Assembly: GCA_018055865.1 (NCBI GenBank)
Contig: JAGPGR010000079.1
Location: 1 to 7,410 of the forward strand
Direction: 5' to 3'
Length of the DNA stretch: 7,410 nucleotides
Source of the DNA: Paludibacteraceae bacterium
GTDB lineage: Bacteria; Bacteroidota; Bacteroidia; Bacteroidales; Paludibacteraceae
The notes under the pieces: model-generated
What the model was told of the DNA's origin: nothing
The model's database searches: none
What the model saw: the letters and a program-made list of their open reading frames with translations, nothing else
Shown here: positions 1-5,326 of the stretch, one piece after another
Layout: every line of letters starts with the position of its first letter
Numbering within the stretch: the stretch's first letter is position 1
Made by a program: the position numbers and the translations under genes

Positions 1-1727
1 AATTCAATCTGGGTGTGCACAAATATTCCGGCAACAATTACAATCCTAACGGACATAAATACATCCGTCAGTTCGATTGTGAAACCATTTCGCGCACCAT
101 TTATCGGGTAGGTGGAGTCATTCTGTCCAAAGAAAAGATGCTCGTATCATTCGAGCCCAGAATCCTGATAAAATACACCCTGCTCGAAGCTCATTCTCCT
201 ACGACCATTCGCTTCAAACCTTTTCTGGCATTCCGTAGCGCTAATGAATTAACACACCAGAACAACGTGGCCAATACCTCGTACAACGAAGTGAAAAACG
301 GCATCAGCATGGGACTTTATGAAGGTTATCCAGAACTTTTCATGCAATTTTCGAAGAAAAACACCTACTACCATCTGCCCGACTGGTACAAAGGAATAGA
401 ATATGTAAAAGAACAGGAACGGGGATACGAATTCAGCGAAGACCTGCTGGTTCCAGGATATTTCGAAATGTCCATCAAAAAAGGAGAAACCATTATTTTT
501 TCCGGTGGCATTTCCGAAGTTTCCCCCCGTACGCTCGACAATTTGTGGGAAAAAGAGATTTTGCACCGCAATCATCGGCTGGATATGTTCACTACCCTTA
601 AAAATTCTGCTCAGCAATTCTACAAACGCGAAGGTGATAAAACCTATCTGCTAGCCGGATATCCCTGGTTCAACTCGCGCGCCCGCGATGAATTTATTTC
701 CCTCGTACCCTGCACGCTTACCATTGAGCGTGATGATTATTTCGATACCATCGTTGAAACAGCCATTGATGAAATAGAAAAATTTCTGAGCGGCACACGT
801 GAAGAATTCAAAATCAACGAACTGGGTGATCCGGATGTGTTTTTATGGTTCATACGTTCTGTTCAGCAATATGCCGAATATCGCTCCATTGAACAAGCAG
901 CCACCCGTTTTGGTGACATAGTGATTCGAATCATCAATTTCATCAAAAAGCAAAATCATCCGAACCTGTTCATGCACAACAATAACCTGCTCTATGTAAA
1001 CGGCACCGAAAAACCGGCTACCTGGATGAGCGCTGTTGAAAACAATCAGCCTATTACACCCCGAACAGGCTACGTAGTTGAAATAAACGCATTGTGGTAT
1101 AATGCACTGAAATTTACATCCATACTCGAAAGACAGGCAGGTAACGAACAATCGGCCGATTTGCTGGATTATCAGGCAGAAATTGCACGCGATTCCTTCA
1201 TCAAGGTATTCTGGAACGGAACCTACCTGTACGACTATGTGATAGACGAACACCGAAATATGGAAGTGCGATCCAATATGATTATTGCAGTCGGACTACC
1301 CTTCTCACCGCTCGACAAGCAACAACAAAAATCCGTAGTGGATATAACTACCAAAGAACTGCTTACACCCAAAGGATTGCGTACGCTGAGCCCCAAAAGC
1401 GGTTCATACCGGCCCGAATACATTGGCGGAATGCAGGAACGAAACTGGAATTATCACAATGGACCGATATGGCCCTGGACAGTTGGTTATTTTGCCGATG
1501 CCTATCTGCGCATCTACAAGCAAAGCGGAAAATCCTTCATCGAACGTCTGATGACAGGTCTTGAAGCCGAAATGACCGAACTCTGTATTGGTACAATTTC
1601 TGAATTGTTCGACGGCAATCCACCTTTCAAGGGACATGGCGGTATGTCATTTGCCATGAGCGTGGCCGAAGTTTTAAGAGTATTAGATAAGTTGAAAAAA
1701 ATCGATAACGAAACACCTGCACTATGA
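1..1727 (+). CDS. Glycogen debranching enzyme-like protein (amylo-alpha-1,6-glucosidase, GH133 type), 5' end cut off by the window
   Basis: The reading frame is open from base 3 and gives 574 residues; the GTG at base 15 is an internal Val codon, so the true start lies upstream. Family members in Bacteroidales are about 640-660 aa from memory, so roughly 70 residues are missing. In this family, the N-terminal part is a beta-sandwich-like domain (visible residues 1 to about 195) and the rest an (alpha/alpha)6 barrel that removes alpha-1,6 branch stubs from glycogen in the cytoplasm. Seen: GYPWFNSRARDEF (Asp at 687-689), TWMS followed by ITPRTGYVVEINALWYNAL (1020-1100), NYHNGPIWPWTVGYF (about 1450-1494), and the C-terminal ISELFDGNPPF with the presumed catalytic base Glu at 1602-1604. 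The Asp expected in TWMD as general acid is Ser here (1029-1031). The stop overlaps the next start as ATGA, so the two genes are probably translationally coupled. Family call strong; activity uncertain because of the Ser. Confidence 0.92.
   Translation, partial: FNLGVHKYSGNNYNPNGHKYIRQFDCETISRTIYRVGGVILSKEKMLVSFEPRILIKYTLLEAHSPTTIRFKPFLAFRSANELTHQNNVANTSYNEVKNGISMGLYEGYPELFMQFSKKNTYYHLPDWYKGIEYVKEQERGYEFSEDLLVPGYFEMSIKKGETIIFSGGISEVSPRTLDNLWEKEILHRNHRLDMFTTLKNSAQQFYKREGDKTYLLAGYPWFNSRARDEFISLVPCTLTIERDDYFDTIVETAIDEIEKFLSGTREEFKINELGDPDVFLWFIRSVQQYAEYRSIEQAATRFGDIVIRIINFIKKQNHPNLFMHNNNLLYVNGTEKPATWMSAVENNQPITPRTGYVVEINALWYNALKFTSILERQAGNEQSADLLDYQAEIARDSFIKVFWNGTYLYDYVIDEHRNMEVRSNMIIAVGLPFSPLDKQQQKSVVDITTKELLTPKGLRTLSPKSGSYRPEYIGGMQERNWNYHNGPIWPWTVGYFADAYLRIYKQSGKSFIERLMTGLEAEMTELCIGTISELFDGNPPFKGHGGMSFAMSVAEVLRVLDKLKKIDNETPAL
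1724..1727 (+). promoter_or_regulatory. ATGA stop-start overlap (translational coupling)
   Basis: The start ATG (1724-1726) of the glycosyltransferase gene shares bases with the TGA stop (1725-1727) of the debranching enzyme gene. There is no Shine-Dalgarno sequence just upstream, so reinitiation by the terminating ribosome is the likely way the second gene is translated. Confidence 0.75.
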
Positions 1728-2983
1728 AAGCACTAATGTTCGGATGGGAATTTCCCCCGCATATTCTCGGAGGATTGGGCACAGCCAGTTACGGACTTAC
1801 CAGAGGTATGTCCGAGCAGTCGGATATGGAAATTACCTTTGTAATACCGAAACCATACGGCGACGAAGACCAGAGTTTCCTGAAAATTATCGGTACCTGC
1901 AATGTACCGGTAGTTTGGAAAGAAAATAACTGGGACTATGTAAATCATCGAATAGGCAAAATAATGCACCCCGATGAGTATTTCTGGCTGCGTAACGGTA
2001 TTAAATACGATTTTAGCAGGATTTATACCAACGATTTGGGCTGCATCGATTTTTCAGGCAAATACCCCGACAATTTGATAGAGGAAATAGGCAACTACGA
2101 AGCAGTGGCAAGTGTACTGGCTCATCAGCTTGAGTTCGATGTGATTCACTCACACGACTGGCTCACATATCCTGCAGGTCGTTTTACCAAGCAGATAAGC
2201 GGCAAGCCGCTGGTCATTCACGTACATGCCACCGACTTCGACCGCAGCCGCGGAAAAGTGAACCCTACCGTTTACAAAATTGAAAAAGACGGGATGGACG
2301 CTGCAGACCACATCATAACGGTGAGTAATCTGACACGCAACACAGTGATAGAAAAATATCATCAACATCCGAATAAAGTGACTACTGTGCATAATGCCGT
2401 AGAGCCGCTGCCGGATGTGGACAGTTTTGTGAAAACGCCCCGAAAAGACAAGATTGTAACATTTCTGGGACGAATCACCATGCAGAAAGGTCCAGAGTAC
2501 TTTGTCGAAGCAGCCGCACGCGTGTTGAGCAGAACAAAGAATGTCCGTTTTGTGATGGCCGGAAGCGGTGATATGATGAATGCCATGATAGATCTGGCAG
2601 CAAAACGGGGTATAGCCGACCGGTTTCACTTTCCCGGATTCCTGCGCGGACGGGATGTGAATGAAATGCTGGCACAAAGCGATGTATATATTATGCCATC
2701 CGTTTCGGAGCCGTTTGGCATTTCGCCCCTCGAAGCCATGCAGGTGGGAACTCCTTCCATCATCTCCTATCAGTCAGGCTGTGCCGAAATTCTGACCCAT
2801 GTAATTAAGACCGACTACTGGGACATTGACGCTATGGCAGATGCCATTTACGGAGTAGTAACCTATCCGGCCAAGTACAAGAGTATGCACGAACTGGGAC
2901 TGGAAGAGGTTAACAACATTAAATGGTACGATGCCGGACTGAAAGTACGTGCTATATACGATAAGGTGACCGGAAGGCGCTAG
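1724..2983 (+). CDS. Glycosyltransferase, glycogen synthase-like (GT-B fold, GT4/GT5-like)
   Basis: A complete 419-aa protein. The N-terminus has WEFPPHILGGLGTASYGL (residues 8-25), the glycine-rich donor-side loop shared by glycogen synthases and related GT4 enzymes. HSHDWLTYPAG follows from residue 142 and HVHATDFDRSRG from 166. The C-terminal Rossmann half starts near 245 with FLGRITMQKG (Arg250, Lys255), then AGSGDM, and SEPFGISPLEA with the E-x7-E pair Glu329/Glu337 typical of retaining GT-B enzymes that use nucleotide sugars. The likely role is cytoplasmic elongation of an alpha-1,4-glucan from UDP- or ADP-glucose; the donor cannot be read from sequence. The ATG at 1724 overlaps the debranching gene's TGA by 4 bp. 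That overlap and the neighbouring GH57 gene support a glycogen role rather than cell-surface glycan synthesis. Family confident; exact acceptor and donor inferred. Confidence 0.92.
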   Translation: MKALMFGWEFPPHILGGLGTASYGLTRGMSEQSDMEITFVIPKPYGDEDQSFLKIIGTCNVPVVWKENNWDYVNHRIGKIMHPDEYFWLRNGIKYDFSRIYTNDLGCIDFSGKYPDNLIEEIGNYEAVASVLAHQLEFDVIHSHDWLTYPAGRFTKQISGKPLVIHVHATDFDRSRGKVNPTVYKIEKDGMDAADHIITVSNLTRNTVIEKYHQHPNKVTTVHNAVEPLPDVDSFVKTPRKDKIVTFLGRITMQKGPEYFVEAAARVLSRTKNVRFVMAGSGDMMNAMIDLAAKRGIADRFHFPGFLRGRDVNEMLAQSDVYIMPSVSEPFGISPLEAMQVGTPSIISYQSGCAEILTHVIKTDYWDIDAMADAIYGVVTYPAKYKSMHELGLEEVNNIKWYDAGLKVRAIYDKVTGRR

Positions 2984-3006
2984 ACTACAGATTGAAATCT
3001 GAAGTC
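2983..3006. repeat. Inverted repeat (11-bp arms, one mismatch) at the glycosyltransferase stop codon
   Basis: The left arm GACTACAGATT (2983-2993) and right arm AATCTGAAGTC (2996-3006) are complementary except for one A-A mismatch, around a 2-nt centre. The first base of the arm is the last base of the TAG stop. An A-rich run, not a T-run, follows on the plus strand, so this is not a standard terminator. It could be an mRNA stability or processing hairpin between the second and third genes, or a by-product of the 7-bp repeat it overlaps. Confidence 0.7.
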
Positions 3007-3012
3007 AGAAAA
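2985..3012. repeat. Degenerate 7-bp-phased repeat, CTGAANN type (four units)
   Basis: Read in 7-base steps the spacer gives CTACAGA, TTGAAAT, CTGAAGT and CAGAAAA, all variants of a CTGAANN core. The same core and spacing recur at 5285-5319. On its own this array is weak; the second copy makes it more believable. Confidence 0.4.
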
Positions 3013-3014
3013 AA

Positions 3015-3068
3015 ATGACATCATTGAAAAAAAATATTCATTGCGAAATTAAAGCTATAACAATATGA
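3015..3068 (+). CDS. Possible 17-codon leader ORF overlapping the GH57 start
   Basis: An ATG at 3015, preceded by a run of As, opens the frame MTSLKKNIHCEIKAITI and ends at TGA 3066-3068. That stop overlaps the GH57 ATG (3065-3067) as ATGA, the same geometry as the debranching/glycosyltransferase junction 1.3 kb upstream. The peptide matches nothing I recognise. It may serve only to deliver ribosomes to the GH57 start. Chance is a real alternative: short ORFs in AT-rich spacers are common and there is no conservation evidence here. Confidence 0.3.
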   Translation: MTSLKKNIHCEIKAITI

Positions 3069-4351
3069 AAAACATTTGTTTTTATTTTGAAATTCATCAA
3101 CCGCTGCGTTTGAAACGATATCGTTTTTTTGAAATTGGTCAGGATCATTACTATTTTGACGACTTTCAGACCGAAGACCGTATACGCGGCATGGTTGAGC
3201 AGGCTTATCTGCCTGCAACCCGTACTATCACCGAGATGATCCGGAGTTCAAACGGGAAATTCAAGTGTACCTTCTCCATTTCGGGTGTTGCACTGGAGCA
3301 ACTGGAGCAATACGCTCCCGAGGTGATAGATGGATTCAGGGAATTGGCCAAAACAGGCAGTGTGGAATTTCTGGCTGAGCCTTACGCTCATTCACTGGCT
3401 TCGGTTTACAACAGGAGTGAATTTGAACAACAGGTAAAACTCCATTCCAGAAAAATTGAAGCACTATTCGGCAAAAAACCGACCACATTCCGTAATTCTG
3501 AACTGATTTATTCCGACGAAATCGGTGAAATTGTATCAGGACTGGGGTACAAAACCATGCTGATGGAGGAAGTGAAATTTGTGATGGGATGGAAAAGTCC
3601 GAATAATGTGTACAACCATTCCTACATTCCGAAACTGAAACTGCTGGTTAGAAACAACAAACTAAGCGACGATATCGCTTTCCGTTTTTCCGATCGTACC
3701 TGGTCTGATTTCCCACTGTCGGCCGAGAAGTTCATTCACGGAATTTCAGCCATACCCGATAAAGAGCCTGTCATCAATCTCTGGATGGGATACGAAGCAT
3801 TTGGCTTTTACCAGCGGGCCGAAAGCGGAATTTTCGAATTCCTCAAAGCACTTCCTTATCATGCCATGGAACAGGGACACAGTTTTGCGCTGCCATCTGA
3901 AATTACTAAGAAATTCGAATCGGTTGACAGCCTGATAGTTCCTTATCCTACCAGCTGGTCGGGTGAGAAAGATCTGAGTGTATGGAACGGTAACGACCTG
4001 CAGCAGGAAGCACTCAGCAAGCTGTATGCTGTAAGCGAAAGGGTGCATCTTTGTAAAGACAAACCGCTGAAACACGACTGGCTATTGCTGCAGACGACTG
4101 ACAACTTCCGGTTCATGTCGCACTACGATTCATTCGGATCTCACTATACCTCGCCTTACGAAGCGTTTACCAATTACATGAATGTGTTGGCCGATTTCCT
4201 CGACAGGGTGGATGCGCAATATCCGACTACCATTGAAAACGAAGAACTCAACGAACTGCTGAAAACCATTATCAGTCAGGAAAACGAGATAGCCGCACTG
4301 GAAGAAGAGCTGACCAAACTGCGGTCAAGGAAAAAGAAGGTGGAAGAATAG
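3065..4351 (+). CDS. GH57 family alpha-amylase-like protein with C-terminal coiled coil
   Basis: A complete 428-aa protein without a signal peptide, so cytoplasmic. It opens with FYFEIHQPLRLKRYRFF, which carries the HQP motif of GH57 conserved region 1 (His11). FRNSELIY holds Glu146, matching the GH57 catalytic nucleophile. Where family alpha-amylases have an FMDYETFGEHQ-type segment with the acid/base Asp, this protein reads LWMGYEAFGFYQ, with Gly242 in the Asp position. GH57 alpha-amylase-like homologues with an incomplete catalytic pair are a known group, so it may be a weak enzyme, a transferase or a glucan-binding protein. Residues 391-428 look like a charged coiled coil ending in a Lys/Arg-rich patch. 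No -7 TAnnTTTG box is visible in the 81-bp spacer, so readthrough from the glycosyltransferase gene is the simplest expression model. Family call strong, reaction uncertain. Confidence 0.9.
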   Translation: MKNICFYFEIHQPLRLKRYRFFEIGQDHYYFDDFQTEDRIRGMVEQAYLPATRTITEMIRSSNGKFKCTFSISGVALEQLEQYAPEVIDGFRELAKTGSVEFLAEPYAHSLASVYNRSEFEQQVKLHSRKIEALFGKKPTTFRNSELIYSDEIGEIVSGLGYKTMLMEEVKFVMGWKSPNNVYNHSYIPKLKLLVRNNKLSDDIAFRFSDRTWSDFPLSAEKFIHGISAIPDKEPVINLWMGYEAFGFYQRAESGIFEFLKALPYHAMEQGHSFALPSEITKKFESVDSLIVPYPTSWSGEKDLSVWNGNDLQQEALSKLYAVSERVHLCKDKPLKHDWLLLQTTDNFRFMSHYDSFGSHYTSPYEAFTNYMNVLADFLDRVDAQYPTTIENEELNELLKTIISQENEIAALEEELTKLRSRKKKVEE

Positions 4352-4396
4352 CAGATTCGATTTTCATAGCTGTAACCGTGTTGACAGATCATAAAT

Positions 4397-4440
4397 AAAA
4401 CAGAGAGAGTATCGCCGTCAGGTGAAATTCTCTCTGTTTT
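4397..4440. terminator. Bidirectional intrinsic terminator between convergent genes
   Basis: The arms AAAACAGAGAGAGT (4397-4410) and ATTCTCTCTGTTTT (4427-4440) form a 14-bp stem with one G-U pair and a 16-nt loop. A run of eight Ts (4437-4444) follows on the plus strand. On the minus strand the stem is followed by TTTTATTTAT. It is placed to end both the GH57 gene (stop 46 nt before the stem) and the minus-strand DUF4923-type gene (stop at 4462). Confidence 0.9.
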
Positions 4441-4461
4441 TTTTGGAAATTAAGAAGGATC

Positions 4462-5097
4462 TTACTGTTTCCGCATGTCGAATCCGAGCAGCATTCCGTC
4501 ATACAAATCAGCCATTTTGCCCAACACTTCCACGGATGTATTTTGGGTAAACTGACTGACAAATTTCATTAGTTTCAGTATCGAATCGGCATCAAAGAAG
4601 AGTTTCATTTCGCGCGAAGATACAGCCACCGAAGCGTTGAGATGGCCTACTCCGAGCAGGTAGCTCATTCTGACCTTTTTGGTATCCGTATCGAGCAGAT
4701 ACTTGCCCGAAATCTTTACTCCGCCTATCCTGCCGGTATAAGTGCTGTCGGCTTTGAATACAAAACCTGTATTTTTTTCGTCAATTCCCAGGTCTTTGCA
4801 CGTTTCATCAAATTTCTCTTCCACTTGCCTGGCTACCACTGCCCCACCCGCTTTCTTCAGCAGATTTTCGGTTTCGAACGCACAGGATGTTCCCTGAAAA
4901 TTCCAGGTTCCCACCATGTTTTTTTGAGTAAGCGGGAACTTGCCTGTTACGGAGTTCAGGATATCTCCCAGCACACTGCCTGAGCCGGACTTTTTGCCGT
5001 CGGAAGCAGAGTCAGAAGTGTCTGAAAGCAGGTTGCAGGAGGTAAAAAGAATGGCAACGCTCACAACCAGCAGAAATATTTGATTTCTAAAATTCAT
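4462..5097 (-). CDS. DUF4923-type lipoprotein, function unknown
   Basis: A 211-aa predicted lipoprotein. The signal peptide starts MNFRNQIFLL and ends in the lipobox LFTSC, so Cys21 would be lipidated after cleavage by signal peptidase II. A flexible Ser/Asp/Gly-rich tether runs from about residue 22 to 41. The mature domain starts near 54 and shows GTWNFQGTSCAFETENLLKK (64-82), GFVFKADSTYTGRIGGVKISGKY (111-133) and ELKLF-like SREMKLFFDADSILKL (161-176). I recognise this pattern as DUF4923, a beta-rich lipocalin-like family common in Bacteroidales; its function is not known. Cys72 and Cys100 are the only cysteines in the mature domain and could form a disulfide. The gene is a single transcription unit, with its own promoter at 5119-5153 and the shared terminator at 4397-4440. 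Family assignment from memory, fairly sure. Confidence 0.85.
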   Translation of the reverse strand: MNFRNQIFLLVVSVAILFTSCNLLSDTSDSASDGKKSGSGSVLGDILNSVTGKFPLTQKNMVGTWNFQGTSCAFETENLLKKAGGAVVARQVEEKFDETCKDLGIDEKNTGFVFKADSTYTGRIGGVKISGKYLLDTDTKKVRMSYLLGVGHLNASVAVSSREMKLFFDADSILKLMKFVSQFTQNTSVEVLGKMADLYDGMLLGFDMRKQ

Positions 5098-5118
5098 TGT
5101 CGATGATTATTTTTTTTA

Positions 5119-5153
5119 CAAAAGTAGTTTTTTTGTTTCGTATTCATCAAAAA
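5119..5153 (-). promoter_or_regulatory. Bacteroidetes-type promoter of the DUF4923-type lipoprotein gene
   Basis: On the minus strand the -7 box TACTTTTG (5126 to 5119) matches the Bacteroidetes consensus TAnnTTTG exactly. It lies 21 bp downstream of TTTTTG (5153 to 5148), which fits the TTTG-type -33 box. Transcription would start near 5112, leaving a leader of about 15 nt before the ATG at 5097. This is the housekeeping (sigma-ABfr type) promoter architecture. Confidence 0.75.
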
Positions 5154-5180
5154 TCCCGCCATAAAAAAGCAGCGGGATTT
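5151..5180 (-). terminator. Probable terminator of the serpin-LVIVD operon
   Basis: A perfect 9-bp GC-rich stem (AAATCCCGC 5151-5159 with GCGGGATTT 5172-5180) encloses a 12-nt loop. On the minus strand it is followed by a short T-run that is only partly outside the stem, so it is weaker than the 4397-4440 terminator. It lies about 147 nt past the LVIVD stop and its downstream side overlaps the next gene's -33 box. Confidence 0.55.
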
Positions 5181-5207
5181 GATTTTTCAGAAAAAACCTG
5201 AATCAAA
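5178..5207. repeat. Second, bulged hairpin next to the terminator
   Basis: TTTGATT (5178-5184) pairs with AATCAAA (5201-5207) and CAG (5188-5190) with CTG (5198-5200), leaving a 3-nt TTT bulge and a 7-nt loop. It shares three bases with the preceding stem, so the two are adjacent or mutually exclusive at the junction. It may add to termination of the minus-strand operon; no separate role is evident. Confidence 0.45.
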
Positions 5208-5255
5208 AAACTTGTTCGGATGTGAAATTTGACATTACTTCTTAGAACATACAAC

Positions 5256-5271
5256 TTACAAATTTACAAAT
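5256..5271. repeat. Tandem direct repeat of TTACAAAT (two copies)
   Basis: TTACAAAT occurs twice head to tail at 5256-5263 and 5264-5271 in an AT-rich stretch of the 229-bp intergenic region. It could be a small operator-like site or chance in low-complexity sequence. Confidence 0.35.
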
Positions 5272-5284
5272 TTTGCAATGTAAA

Positions 5285-5319
5285 CTGAATGCTGAGTGCT
5301 GAAAGCTAATCGCTGAATG
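5285..5319. repeat. 7-bp-phased repeat, CTGAANN type (five units)
   Basis: Five consecutive heptamers read CTGAATG, CTGAGTG, CTGAAAG, CTAATCG and CTGAATG. The first and last units are identical and two of the other three differ from them at one or two bases. The array ends 7 nt from the LVIVD stop codon on its 3' side. It has the same core and period as the weaker array at 2985-3012, also directly after a stop codon. Confidence 0.65.
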
Positions 5320-5326
5320 CATACCA

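Noticed and set aside
15..17. GTG at base 15 as the start of the debranching enzyme gene
   Set aside because: The frame is open to the window edge, and about 70 family residues are expected upstream, so this is an internal Val codon.
2150..2677. Minus-strand open frame (175 codons) inside the glycosyltransferase gene
   Set aside because: The plus strand carries the conserved GT-B motifs over this whole stretch. The antisense translation is rich in Cys and His and resembles no protein.
4642..4983. Plus-strand open frame (113 codons) opposite the DUF4923-type gene
   Set aside because: It lies fully within a lipoprotein gene that has a lipobox, promoter and terminator; no promoter or domain supports the plus frame.
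5259..5266. Second promoter-like -7 box TAAATTTG on the minus strand
   Set aside because: It matches TAnnTTTG, but the sequence 19-21 bp upstream has no TTG-type -33 box, and AT-rich spacers produce such matches by chance. The promoter at 5119-5153 is far better.
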